This document shows, piece after piece, positions 53,043 through 64,000 of a stretch of 64,000 bases of DNA; position 1 is the stretch's first letter, and every line of letters starts with the position of its first letter. The DNA comes from Circinella umbellata (lineage: Eukaryota > Mucoromycota > Mucoromycetes > Mucorales > Lichtheimiaceae). The translations under genes were made by a program, and so were the position numbers. The notes under the pieces are model-generated. The model was given only the letters and a program-made list of their open reading frames with translations. It was not told the origin of the DNA and did no database searches. The stretch lies in the NCBI GenBank assembly GCA_025093555.1, contig JAIWNF010000060.1, forward strand, positions 186,001 through 250,000, written 5' to 3'.

Positions 53043-54251
53043 TTATTTACCTGACATGTCTTGGTCGCTAATTACCATCGTGTTTTGTACCCAAAAATCG
53101 ATTGGTTCTCTGCTGGCTACAACGTTATCGATAGTGTGCGCGCTATCCTCTTCATATAATAAACCATTCAAAAGTCCGGCTGCATGATTTGACATATCCC
53201 ATGCTGTTTCTTCGTTTTCTCCTGCTGGATCCCGTACACATGCAGGTATTAAGGGACTACTTAATGGATCGCATAAACTATTCGGCTCCTCATCAGTCGT
53301 TGTCATTATTTCATCATGATATCCACCAAATAGTATATCCAGTGGCACAACAGGCTCCGCTGTTTTTATTTCCCCTCCCACAAGTTCCTCGCCGTTTATA
53401 ATCGGCGACAACAATGGTCGTAACTGTTGTGCCGCAGACGGTGTTGGTATCATTGATTCGTCTTCTGTTATCATAGTTGTAGCTCCTTGAAGTGGATCAG
53501 TCAGCATAGTAGTAATGGGTAGTGCTAACAGAGTCTCCACGGGTCGTATCTCATTTTCTTCTTTTTTTATAACTTCATGTGAGCTATTGACACTATGATT
53601 AACAGGTAGTATTTGAGGCGGAGTCTTCTTTAACAGCTGAGGACGATGTTGCTTAAGTTTACCTCCAGTCATTATAGGTGCGGCATTATCATTCTTCTTT
53701 TTTTGGTTTCTACGCTTCTTATTCCGTTCCGAAGTTTTTGTCAAATATTCGTACATTTGCATATCTTGTGGTATATTAGATTGACTTAATTTAACCATCA
53801 TACGACGCTTGGCCAGTGTCAAATTTGCGCTTAGGTTTTGACGGATGTTTACAAGGTCTTCTTGTGAATATTTGCACGCTTCTTCTCTCACAGCAGATTG
53901 ACTAATAGTAAAATCATCACCATTAAATGACCAAGACGATGATGACGATGACGATAAACATCGTTTTATCGGTTTCCTCTTTTGCTGTTGTCGTTGCTGC
54001 GGAAATCGGTTTTCATCTACCGTTGCCAGTCCCTCTCGCTTTTGACTCTTTTTGAATGAGCCTTTTGTCTTTCTTTATTTTATTTTTTTCCATGTCAAAA
54101 TAATAAAAAAAAAATAGATAGATAATGTTGAGGATCCAAAAAAAAAATAAGACATTTGACAAAACGATCTTCTATATACACACTTTCTTTCTGTCTATTA
54201 TTCAATGAAGAAGAATCTTACTTGATCGGACGTGGAGAGTCAACATTCATT
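53043..54251 (-). CDS. Disordered protein with an eIF4E-binding-like motif
   Basis: Exon 1 starts at 54251 (MNVDSPRPIK). After an intron of about 140 bases, the second exon continues in frame (KKTKGSFKKSQKREGLATVD) to a stop at 53043. The product is about 345 residues, mostly low-complexity with basic and acidic runs. Near the middle lies KYSQEDLVNIRQN, which fits the eIF4E-binding consensus Y-x4-L-hydrophobic and is position-by-position similar to the animal 4E-T motif. This suggests a translation repressor or mRNP scaffold, but the match is a short motif only. The last codons (DQDMSGK then stop) overlap a good splice donor. Splicing to an acceptor near 52942 would instead end with DLLEFDYNI, so the 3' end is uncertain. 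Confidence 0.55.
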
Positions 54252-54989
54252 TCGAGTAAGGAAAAGCAAAGTAGGGAATAAGGCTTTGGCTTTGAAGTCT
54301 TAGAAGAAAAAGAGAAAGAGAAAAAGAGTTGCTTTGTGGCTATTGCACAAGACGAGAAGGGGAGGAAGAAGGGAGAAGGAAAAAAAATGGAAATAATATT
54401 ATAATTATGGGTATGGTTACCTAAACTTTTTCTTATTAATGTCCCCAAATCCCAAATCATGTCCGCGCTAATATTACATATGGTTATGATGATTCTATCT
54501 TGCTCGATTATTATAAGAGGATAACAGAGTGTCAAAATGACCTGTACTACACTCATCATAATACCTTTTACCTCATATAAAAAAGGAGGAACGCAAAAGT
54601 TTGATTGTCTGCCAGATTTTTTTTTTATTGTTCTCATCGTCGTTGTTATAGAAAACAATCTTTTCAAATGAACTTTCGAGTGACACAAGGGAAACACAAA
54701 CGCATAACGTGCGATCAAATAATTATATTTTTTTACCCCCCTCCCCGTCTCGATCATAAGCATCTGACAAAGAATAGAGTCAGAGTTTTTTTTTTTAAAA
54801 AAAAAGCGAAAGAAGGCAACTTTTCAGAAAAGGACAAAAGTCAAGCATAATATCAAGCTTTGTTAACAAAAAATAAATTCGTCTTTTATAAAAAACAACA
54901 CAAAAAGAAAAAAAGACCGAACCGAATAACAAATAGTGTAACAAAATCTAAACAAGTAAAAAATTACTTTTACATAGCAATGAGCCTAA
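54252..54989. other. Intergenic region
   Basis: About 740 bases upstream of the eIF4E-motif gene. Purine-rich and pyrimidine-rich tracts, no coding motif. A minus-strand ORF of 181 codons overlaps here but is compositionally like UTR. Confidence 0.4.
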
Positions 54990-55400
54990 CGAGGTTTGAC
55001 GAAATTTAAGCGACTTTTGCAATCCATCGCAAAGATAGAGCTCGAGCAGCCCATCTATAGGAGCCGTGACAAGATTGATGCATTTGTTCGAATGTTTTTT
55101 TACTTGTTGTTTTATGATAATTGACCCACTGGCATTCTGTTTCTTCTATTCGTTGCTACTCAAGCCATATGGTTTTCCGTCAAGGCGTGTAGTAGCAATC
55201 AGGTCAATATTACTTCCATACGGCTTTTCATTCGACGAACATACAAATCCAGCAATGGCTTGTAATACTATTGATTCATCTTGACTTGTTTGTGCGACGC
55301 ATTCGTCACTATCAGATTCATCATAAAAGTTGTTTATATTTTATATATATCCCTATTGAAATGTTGCCATGAGACGCGTCTTTCTCTTCTAATAGACGAG
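54990..55400 (-). pseudogene. Fragment of a lineage-specific hypothetical gene
   Basis: The minus strand reads SIVLQAIAGFVCSSNEKPYG, then DLIATTRLDGKPYGLSSNE, a TAG stop, then KKQNASGSIIIKQQVKKHSN and, in a shifted frame-free continuation, PIDGLLELYLCDGLQKSLKF. The pattern D-L-(x)-SSNE-stop-K resembles a Mucorales-type family in which E-W-K follows SSN. The Trp codon would be replaced by a stop here. Only about 120 codons remain. The family memory is imprecise and no function is implied. Confidence 0.4.
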
Positions 55401-55429
55401 TACATACCGATGCTGTTGATTGTGAAAAT

Positions 55430-55800
55430 TAATCCATGTCACTGTTGTAGCTGCGGTAAATGATAATAATATAGGATCGAGAAGAATATGACGATTATTG
55501 GTAATAAGACCATTTTCTATATATTTTTTTCAAAATTGTATATAAATATATATACATTGATTATCATTCTTTTTTTTCTAAAAGAAAAAAGATATATATT
55601 ATTAGAACTTTACTATAACACACCATTAATGCTGCCACTACACCAGCTGCAACAGAATGACCAGATGATCTTAAAGTCCAATAAGCAATAGATACTGTTA
55701 AAGCACCATTTAATGCACAAAAAACACGCATGGGTATATAAGGTACACCAGGAGGGATGAGTTCGAACAACTCTTTGACCTTTTTTGGTCCTTGGATAAG
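55430..55800 (-). pseudogene. Orphan fragment of a protein O-mannosyltransferase (PMT) gene
   Basis: The minus strand at 55790-55618 reads KKVKELFELIPPGVPYIPMR ... VFCALNGALTVSIAYWTL. After an intron-like gap, 55515-55435 reads ENGLITNNRHILLDPILLSF. The second string is the conserved EN..(V/I)T.SR.ILLD motif of PMT-family dolichyl-phosphate-mannose mannosyltransferases. The first matches the preceding helix and loop (PY.P.R...A..G). The two pieces are in the right order on one strand, but the remaining roughly 600 residues of a PMT are missing on both sides. The intact gene is presumably elsewhere. Confidence 0.65.
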
Positions 55801-55849
55801 AACTAAGTGATGTCTAAAAACAAGCTCTTAGATGATACATAATGCTTAC

Positions 55850-56530
55850 TTTGGTGATAATTATTTCTTTTATAAGATGGGACTTGTTAAATATACTGTA
55901 CGCCATACTTTGGAAATTATAATAGTACTAAGCTGTCAGTTGACAATAAATAATCAGAAAAAAAATCGGAACGGCAATTGGTGGTTTTTTTTTCTTTTAA
56001 CCCTCCTTTCCCATTTTTTTTTACAACAAACAACGTATCAAATAGTGCGAAGCTCATGAGGATCGCGCCTTACGTCTCTTATGGTCGTTTCACCAGTAAT
56101 TTAAATTCTCATTTCACTTGTGGTCATTCTTGCCATGGGGATTCAAAGTCAAGTAAAAGAATGGTATTTTGCTTCCGTATCATCGACTTTACCACAACAC
56201 CAACCATTCTTTTCCGAATCTTCTACAGCATCATTACAACAACAGCAATTTATCAAGGCTCGTTCGATTTCTAGACTGACTTTAACTGCGCTCGTTTTAT
56301 TATACAATCATCCGATAACTTAATTACGCTCCAGTTACAAGCATGTCGATGATCATAGTAGTAGCAATAGACTCGATTCTCCAAAATCAAAGATAGTGAT
56401 GACAACAACAACAACAACGAGACGTCTTTTATTTCGTTTGAAAAAATTGCTCCCTTCATCGACCTGGATAGATGCTTTGGCAGTATTTAGTAATACATTT
56501 GAGAGTTTTTTCTTATATTAAAATTAAAAT
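55850..56530 (+). pseudogene. Dead inverted copy of the two-pass membrane protein promoter and first exon
   Basis: The sequence from about 55855 to 56530 matches the reverse strand of about 51665-50870. It includes the promoter string ataagatgggacttgtt, the coding strings IQSQVK and SSTLPQHQPFFSE, and the first-exon end (WI-A-LAVF). The original start ATG has become GTG near 56047, and a TAA appears at about 56100 within the first helix, so it cannot encode the protein. The copy stops around the first exon-intron junction. Substitutions are frequent, so the duplication is not recent. Confidence 0.85.
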
Positions 56531-57467
56531 AGAACTTATCTTTTTCGTTGAAAATCAGTTACACGTATAGAGAGTCGAGGAGAATAAGAGATAAATCCGA
56601 TCACAGCCTTTCGCAAGGCAACAGTAGAATCAAAATCTACCACCACAATGCGGGGGCTTGGTTCATGGCAAGGATAGCCATTAAGTTTTCAGAATTTACC
56701 CACGACAGGACAGGTACCATACCTTAACAAAGTCCTTCAGTATGCTAGGTCCGAGTCATCTTTCGATCAAGTCGCTTACAGTGTTGCCAATGCATTAACT
56801 TTTTTTTTTCTATATAAGCAAAACCCAAGATAGCGAATTCGTATATATTTGTTATATGAGTTGTTCCACTCAATCGCAAACAAATTTCTTTATTACTTAC
56901 CAAGGGAACAGTAAAAAATTATTTGGAGAACAAGCTCATCAATGTTTGTTAAAAATAACTTTACAAGTTGTTTTTCGTTGAAAGAATAAACTTTTTTTAT
57001 TCCTTGTAAAAAATCAACGTTTGAGTGAATTGTTATATTACCATGACAAAGTAAACTAATTCAATGGCGATCTATAGTAACTAATTCAAATGATGTTAGA
57101 AAAGGAAAAAACTATCTTTCTTTTCGTTATAAAAACACGAAAGAAAATGGAAAGATACATTAAACTCTCCCTCCTCCCTTTTTTATTATACCCAACTTAT
57201 TTTGCGCTAAGTAGAAATAGGAACCAATCAAATGATAGCGACGTCATTTCTTTTTGCTGCGACTTTAATCGACAAACAACTTTTTTTTTTCTCCCTCTTT
57301 TTTTTTGTAACCATCACCTCTCGCCCCCTCCCTCCTTTTTTAATCATCATTTTTACGAAATTTGATTTTTTTTTTCTTTTATTAACATTTAATTATTAAT
57401 TTAATTAATTTGTTTTCAATTATCTTTGTTCCTTTTTCTCAATATTAAAATTTAAGAAAAAAAAAAG
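56531..57467. other. Intergenic region with a small coding-like fragment
   Basis: About 940 bases upstream of SPT2. A minus-strand stretch at 56536-56682 reads IVVVDFDSTVALRKAVIGF then SYSPRLSIRVTDFQRKR and a stop, which looks coding-like but unassigned. The last 300 bases are pyrimidine-rich promoter and 5' UTR of SPT2. Confidence 0.4.
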
Positions 57468-59028
57468 ATGGACTTTGAAAAACTTATGGCCAAAGCAATG
57501 GCTGTTACTCAACAACAAGACGCAGCACTTGCAGAAAAAGCACGACGAAAATTACAAGAAGAAGACGAACGTCGAATGCGTGAATTAAAAGCTGAAAGAG
57601 AAAGACAACGATTACAAGAACAATTAGAACGAAAAAAGAGTGAACAAAAACAACAACAATTAAAAGATAAAAAGAAACGTAAAGGACAAGTGGATAATTC
57701 TAATAATAAAAAAAGTAATAGTAATAAATTGACGACATCCAAAAGAAGTAATAGTAAATCCAATGCTATTGCAGCTCTTCAACAATTACAACCATCAGCA
57801 CAGAAAAAGGTGAGGAAAAGAGAAAACAATATGAACAATGAAAAGGAAGTTTTTTTTTTTTTCTTTTTTGCATAATTATAATAATTTACTATATTGTTTT
57901 AGGATATGTCATTTGAAGAATTAATGGCTCAAGCTAATAAATTACAACAAAAAAAACAATCTGATCCACCATCAAAAATACCTTCATCATCTTCTTCAAT
58001 GTCTAAAAAAAACGAACGATCTACTATTTCAGGCAAACGTCCACCTACTTCAGTATCATCTAGTCATACCCCACGTAATAACAACACTAATAATAATAAT
58101 GATCATAATAAGAATAATAATAATAATAATAATACCCCAAGCATTTATCGAAATCGACCCTCTACCACATCAAAATCTATACGTGATTCTACCAGACCTA
58201 TTCCAACATCAACATTAAATATGTCAGCACGAGATAAAGTTCGACAAATGATGAGACAACCTCCACAAAAATTAAATACTCAAAAACGTGATTTACGTAG
58301 CATTAGTGAAATCCAACGAGATATTCGTCACAAAAAAGGGATATATTCAGATGGAGAAGAAGATACCAGATCTGATCCACGATTACTTCAAAATAAAAGG
58401 GTTTCATCAGAAAATCGACATAATAATAAAATGTCGTCTGGGCCTTTACCCAGTTCAAGATCATCTTTTCCTGCTGGAAAACGTCCAGCTGGTTCTGCAG
58501 CAGCAGCTATGATGAATCGTAATAGAAATATAGGTGATTCAAGACGTATGCCATTTTCACGTCCAGTACCAGAAAGAAGACGACCTATACAACGATATGA
58601 TGAAGAAGAATTAGATGAAGAAATGGATGATTTTGTGGTGAATGATGAAGAAGAAGAGGAAGAAGTAAATGATTATTCAGCTGAAATTGGTCGTATTTTC
58701 CGATATAATAAAAAGAGGTAAATTAAACAATTAGTATCCTATATCTATTCACACATATACCAACTATTATTGTTATTTTGCATTCAGATACCGTAATGAA
58801 ACATTTTCAGATGATGATATGGAAGCAGATGCAAGAGAAGTATTAAGAGAAGAAAAGAGAAGGTATATTATTATAATTATATAAGTGTAATCGATAGAAA
58901 AAGTGATTAAACTATATATTTTCTTTTTTAATAGTGAACGAATTGGTAGACGAGAAGATATTGAAGAGGAAAAACGTGAATTGGAACGACTTAAACGTTT
59001 AAAAACGAAAGGAAAATCTCGTTCTTAA
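57468..59028 (+). CDS. SPT2: SPT2 chromatin protein (histone H3-H4 chaperone)
   Basis: Exons 57468-57809, 57903-58717, 58788-58862 and 58935-59028 join in frame to 441 residues. The N-terminal 80 residues are a charged coiled coil (EKARRKLQEEDERRMRELKA). The middle is disordered with Asn, Ser and Arg. The C-terminus is the SPT2 domain: DEEMDDFVVNDEEEEEEV, then YSAEIGRIFRYNKKRYRNE, SDDDMEADAREVLREEKRS and IGRREDIEEE. That domain binds H3-H4 and supports nucleosome reassembly behind RNA polymerase II in yeast and animals. The protein should be nuclear. The gene looks intact. It is longer than yeast Spt2 (333), mostly in the linker. Confidence 0.93.
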
Positions 59029-59529
59029 TAAAGGAATCAACTGTTTAAATTTTTACAATCCTTTCTTGAGTTCTATGTTTAAAATGGGATAATTCATACA
59101 CATATTTTATATATATAAACACGCACTTACACACTTGAACTGACACATATACATACATATACACACGCACAAAATAGCATTTTTAATTTCAATGTATTCA
59201 TATATAAATATATTATTATTGTATTATCCCAACAAACATCATTTCATCATTCAAAAAAAAAATACCCTTCTTTTCCAATATGAACTGTCTCCTCACCTTA
59301 CTCTCTCGCTCTCTATAATAAAAAAAAAGGTTCAATGGGTTTCTTTTATTAGAAAAAAAAATCATTTCATAATCTTTTTGCTTATTTGGGAATCTAATAT
59401 ATAATTATTACTTGTTGCTTGTAGGGGAATATACATAGAGCATATTTTTTGTTTAATATTAATAAGAGGAGAATTAAAAGTTCGAGGGAAAGGGAAGGGA
59501 TGTGTATAATAATAATATGTAAATCGTTT
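59029..59529. other. Convergent 3' intergenic region
   Basis: About 500 bases between the stops of SPT2 and CDP-DAG synthase. AT-rich and Ca-rich tracts (acacacgc), no coding signal. Confidence 0.5.
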
Positions 59530-61500
59530 TTAATAATAAGAAGAAGTTATAAGTTTTTCTCTTGCATCTTGAATAATAGTATTCATAGAACTAGATGCTA
59601 ATAGTTCAGAATTAATAATATCTTGATTTGATAAATACATTTGTAATCGTTCCAATAATTCAATTTGTTCTCTTGCTGTTAAATTATTAATAGTTAAAGC
59701 TAAAATAGATCCAACTGAAACACTGTATGTCTATTTTTTTAATCATTAGTAAAAAGTTTCTCATGTATAATTAAATAAGTAGATAAAGAAATAACATTTA
59801 CTTTAATAAAGCTTTGATGATACATATGAGCAAAAAATCCCATTAAAAATTGACAATCCATACGATCTGTTAAACCACCATGACCAGGAATACTTTGACC
59901 AAAATCTTTAATTTTAAAAGCACGTTTTACTGCACTAGCAAAAAATCCACCAAATGGAGCAAGTAATGATGCAAAACATGCCATTGCAATAGCATGTAAT
60001 TGAACTGGTGCAATCCATACTTCAGTTATATCTTTACGGAACTATTTAAATCCAATATGGTATTATTAATTAATATTGATTAATAATGACTAATATTATA
60101 ACTTACAAGATATTTAATAATATTGACGGCATAAGTAGGTAATGTCCAAGGAACAGCTGTGAATACAGGATTCTTTGGATCACATGAGACATGAGACCAA
60201 GCTGATGCACCAAGATCCTATAAATATATATATATATATATAAGTCATGAGTAATGTCATCAAATTTAATCATGCATGTACCCCCACATACAATTTGCTT
60301 GTGATTTTTACCTGAACTGGACACACTAAATAATCGAAACGCATAAGAATAGTTGTAACCTAAAAAAAAAAAAAAATCCTTTTTAATTTATATAATCCAT
60401 AAATTAAAAGAAAATAAATATTTACCCCAAAACCAAGTAAAAGTGTCCAAATAAAACCACCAACAAAACCTTCAACAGTTTTTTTTGGACTTAATTGAAT
60501 TAATGGAGTACGACCCCAAAAGAATCCACAAATATATGCAAATGTGTCATTACATATAACAAGTAAAGCAGGCATAACGAACCTAATTATATAATATTTA
60601 AATAATCATTATTCAAACTTCCTCCCAAAAAGATTATATTTACCAGATTAATCCTTCCAATATATTTTCAACAATAAAATGACTTTGAACAACAATTAGT
60701 AATAATGCCATATGCGTATAACAAAATTGTGCCATTTGAAATCGATATTGTCCTTTTTTAAGATTAGCAACAAAAAAGACGAATCCTATAATTTATGTAA
60801 TTTATAAATAAATACGGGATTTTTTGCTGCACATATTCAAGATAAAGATATATATTTACTTACCCAATACATATAACATAAAACTAATAAATCGATGATG
60901 TGTTGCAAAAGGTAATAAAAACTTATCAACCATTACAATTTCAGTAAAATAATAAATGATCGATTCACCATATAAAAAGTATTCTGTTGTTATTAAAAAG
61001 TACCTAATCATATGCGTTTTAGTTCATCCTTATTTTATTTAACCCACCCCTTTTATTTATAAATAATTAATTTACCAACTCATTGTTTTAAACCAACGAA
61101 CACTTTTTTCTTTAGCAGGTACATGAGCAATTTGAATAACTTCACGATAAACAGCTGTTGTAATCGCCATAACTGCAACAATGGACCAAATATAACCAGA
61201 AGCCAAAACAAATATGAAAGCACTAATCATGAGTAAGGTTGTAAATGTTCGTGTAGCCATATTTTTCCATTTTTTGCCCGATTTATCTGCTGCTAAAAGT
61301 ACAGGAGCGTTATTATTCATTGTCGAAGAAGAAGTATTAGTGCATTGTTGATCATCGGTACTTTCATTTCCCGTCGGTTGTTGTCGTAGTTGTTGTTGTT
61401 GACGATTCGTTAATATAGAAGAAGACGAAGAAGAAATAACTTCTTCTTGTGAATTATTATTACTTCGACGTTTAGAAGCTGATTTCCTTTTTGAACCCAT
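59530..61500 (-). CDS. CDS1: Phosphatidate cytidylyltransferase (CDP-diacylglycerol synthase)
   Basis: About eight exons run from the ATG at 61500 to the stop at 59530, for about 450 residues. The N-terminus is a charged, Ser/Gln-rich cytosolic tail ([18 protein letters not shown]). Multiple membrane helices follow ([56 protein letters not shown]). Conserved blocks are [20 protein letters not shown] and, near 59900-59840, the family signature [20 protein letters not shown] followed by D, with the catalytic Asp pair and Lys. The enzyme makes CDP-diacylglycerol from phosphatidic acid and CTP at the ER, the precursor of phosphatidylinositol, cardiolipin and phosphatidylserine. An (AT)n run lies in an intron at 60223-60242. 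The gene looks intact. Confidence 0.95.
60223..60242. repeat. (AT)n microsatellite in a CDP-DAG synthase intron
   Basis: A short AT dinucleotide run lies close to a splice acceptor on the minus strand. Confidence 0.8.
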
Positions 61501-62362
61501 ATTTTTTATTTATATGAAAAGTAGAAAAGAAGCGAAAGAGTCCCTCCACTTTTCTAACGTTGTTGGGTATATTTTTAAGTCCCGGTATCACAGACTTTTT
61601 TTTTTTTTTCGGGAATGTCTAATACAAGGTGACACAATAAATAGGGTATTACAGCATTAAATATCTTTTATACTAATTCAAGTATATATTGTGACCAGTT
61701 ATCAATTTTGAGAATATATATATTTTTTTGGTGTTCTTTAGTTGCTCAAAGTTATCGACTTTCCAAAAACACTAATATGAGCTCTAAAATATAGAGGAAG
61801 GATAAATAAATGTTATATTTCAATCTAGCTACATACATAATACCTAATAGGATCCATCAACTTAATAGACATTGAAACCAATAGCTTATTATTCTAGTTT
61901 CTTAGTTTTGACGCGTGCGGAAATGCTTTTTTCAACTTACGTGACCGTAACCATGTAATAAAAAAAAATAGAAAAAACCTTCATATAAAGTATGATATCT
62001 CACTTTGCATGATCGTTCAATTTTACGTAACATGTATAAGTCATCTTTGAAAAAAATGATTACCGTGAAGCTGATGCCATTTCACTAAGCAGCAAGAAAA
62101 AACTATGGTGACCAAAACCACATAGAAATTCTTGATAATATCACTGTATGTTATCACCCATTTGAGCATGTACTAGATGTAACAATAAGCACATACGTAC
62201 GTTTTCTTTAACAATATTTAAAAAAAACATGATCATGTTTTCTATTACGAATCATTTATAAAATTACAATGTGAAAACAAAAGCTAAAAACAAAATGAAA
62301 AAATAAAATAAAAAATGTTGCGTAATAATTCTATATAAATATAATAGTGGATAAGATGTTAT
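61501..62362. other. Intergenic region
   Basis: About 860 bases holding the CDP-DAG synthase promoter and the 3' UTR of the second glycosyltransferase. AT-rich, no coding signal. Confidence 0.5.
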
Positions 62363-64000
62363 TTATATTCTTTTTAATTTCTCTTGTTGACCTCCACGGT
62401 TATAACCAGTAGCCAATTGATTATATATAAATCGAACAGTCAATCCAAAACCAAGTAAGATACTAATAAGACAAAGGATAAGATAAAGATACAAATCGTA
62501 ATCATTGGCCTTTAGGTAAGAAACTTTTCTAGCAATATCAATACGATGAGGTAAAGTACCATCTTCTTTGCTTGAAAATAAGACTTCTTCAACCAAATCA
62601 GCACCTCGGGATACAGCATGTTGCGACCGAAGTTGTACTATGGCTTGATAACGGTTTGTATTCTTTTGGAAAATACCATTCTTGTCTTCAATCACTTCAC
62701 GCAAGATATCAAAAGGTCTTTCACGTTCCAAATTTAAATAACCACCTAATTGTTCACGTTCATAAAGAAGAGCGTGAGCGGGCTGATCACCGAAGAAGGG
62801 ACGAATGACAGTACGGACACCACCGTAAAGAGATTCAAAAACAGACATACCACCACCATGAGAAAGGAAAGTGATAACCGAAGGGTGTCTTAAGATAGGG
62901 AATTGAGGAGCCCAAGGAGATAAGAAAGCATGTGAATGATCACCCCATAATTCAGCTACATTATAAACATTGCCTGAAGTTGTAGTCACTGTCTCTGGAA
63001 GACGAGCAGTAGAACTACCAATGCCCCATAAAAATCCATCAATCAAACCTTCTTCTAAAATTTCCAAAGCTTCAATCAAGACACGTTCAGTTAATGTTGG
63101 TTCGAATGCAGCAAATTGTCCAAAGGCGATATAAAGAACACGACTGTGCGAATCGAGATATTTTTGAATATCGGGTGTTATGGGATTATAATGAGCGTTA
63201 AAGATAGGACCAATCATTTCAACAAGTGGTCCCATAGGACGTGCTTCTTCAATACCATAAAAATTGTTGACGATTTTGAGAGAGTTGACGTGAGGATTCT
63301 TCAAAATGGGAAGACCACCCATAGCACGTTCACGTTGAGCATAATATTGTTGTTGGTGTGAATTAAGTTTCAAATAGGTATCGATTGGATAAAGGAATTT
63401 CTTATAGAATCGAAAGCTGAGAGACATATGATCGACAGTAGCTTCACCACCAATATCGATTTCCTTGTTAATGTATGGAGTAAGAGCATCTATATAAATA
63501 ATAGGATGATAATTTATTTAGCATGAATTTTCAAACAAACTATTTATCACCCACTAATGATAACATAAACATTTTTTTTACCTGGTGCCAAATTAATTAG
63601 CATAGTAACAATGGATGGGATTTTGGTTTTACGAGCAGCATCAAAACAAGCAGTAGAAAAGGAATCAGCCATAAGAAGATCAATGTCATGTGACTGAGTA
63701 GCTTCTTGTACACGTTCAAAAACTATAAAATCAAGGTTAGAATTTTTTTTTTTTAGTTCCGATTATATGAATTACAGAGACCCCGTCTTTTTTTTTTTAC
63801 TTTTACTTACTGCGATCATAATTTTCAATATCAACTTGAACTTCATTTTGACGATCACTCCAAGTTCGTGGATTTTGCATATTAGTAATATCCATTTTGG
63901 ATTCAACTGATTCACCAAGATTCACAATGTTAATATGAGGAAATGGTTGAGCAAATTTCAAATAAAATTCCTATTATTTAATGAATAATAAAAAAAAAGT
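62363..64000 (-). CDS. UDP-glycosyltransferase (GT1 family), copy 2, 5' end outside the window
   Basis: The last exon is about 63492-62363, with upstream exons at about 63722-63582 and 63968-63810. The signal peptide and N-terminal exon lie beyond 64000. It is a clear paralog of the gene at 32712-34853: both share NNF(F/Y)GIEEARPMGPL, IGPI(Y/F)NAHY, SPWAPQF.IL.HPSVIT, LSHGGGMS.FE.LY and a C-terminal membrane helix (here LILCLISILLGFGLTVRFIY) after SYLKANDYDLYL. The UGT signature ends PFFGDQPAHA. It lacks the Gln-rich insertion of copy 1. It is likely an ER-lumenal, membrane-anchored glycosyltransferase with an unknown acceptor. Confidence 0.88.

Noticed and set aside
54218..54763. Minus-strand 181-codon ORF
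   Set aside because: Most of it lies upstream of the first exon of the eIF4E-motif gene and reads like UTR. Only the last ten codons are used, as MNVDSPRPIK.
57509..57763. Minus-strand Leu-rich ORF
   Set aside because: Shadow of the SPT2 coiled coil on the opposite strand.

Overview
The window looks like nuclear DNA of an early-diverging fungus, most likely Mucoromycota (Mucorales-like). The evidence is AT-rich sequence, genes with many short GT-AG introns (often 50-130 bases), conserved fungal housekeeping genes, a KDZ-superfamily DNA transposon, and remnants of gene families I associate with Mucorales. I cannot resolve the genus. Exon boundaries were read by eye from splice signals and reading-frame continuity.

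Layout. 1-7550: a nearly whole KDZ DNA transposon with matching 17-bp terminal inverted repeats. It carries a minus-strand transposase in at least 12 exons with one probable frameshift, plus a second minus-strand companion gene. 7.55-13.6 kb: a graveyard with a degraded MULE-like transposase, a degraded DIRS-like reverse transcriptase and degenerate repeats. 13.6-25.4 kb: a dense conserved block with a DDX41-type DEAD-box helicase (+), a SAM plus HMG-box protein (+), a membrane-anchored heme-thiolate peroxygenase-like protein (-) and the HtrA-type protease NMA111 (-). 25.4-28.7 kb: a decayed lineage-specific gene with a possible PD-(D/E)XK nuclease core. 28.7-34.9 kb: a class II histone deacetylase with a very long acidic N-terminus (+), convergent with a UDP-glycosyltransferase (-). 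34.9-38.3 kb: gene-poor. 38.3-45.1 kb: an F-box protein and a bacterial-style gamma-class N6-adenine DNA methyltransferase (both +). 45.3-51.3 kb, all minus: an Ssh4/Ear1-like SPRY adaptor with PPxY motifs, a secreted aldose-1-epimerase-like protein and an uncharacterised two-pass membrane protein. 53.0-54.3 kb: a disordered protein with an eIF4E-binding-like motif. 55.0-56.5 kb: gene debris, including a fragment of a lineage-specific family, an orphan protein O-mannosyltransferase fragment and an inverted partial copy of the two-pass membrane protein gene. 57.5-64 kb: SPT2, CDP-diacylglycerol synthase and a second UDP-glycosyltransferase cut by the window end.

Functional themes. Several genes concern chromatin or DNA modification (histone deacetylase, SPT2, HMG-box protein, N6-adenine methyltransferase). 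Others concern membrane lipids and protein trafficking (CDP-DAG synthase, the Ssh4-like adaptor, two glycosyltransferases). Nothing suggests an operon or biosynthetic cluster. The best candidate for an under-described system is the methyltransferase at 41.9-45.0 kb: its motif layout is that of bacterial type IIG/Eco57I-like enzymes, yet it has an intron and sits among ordinary fungal genes.
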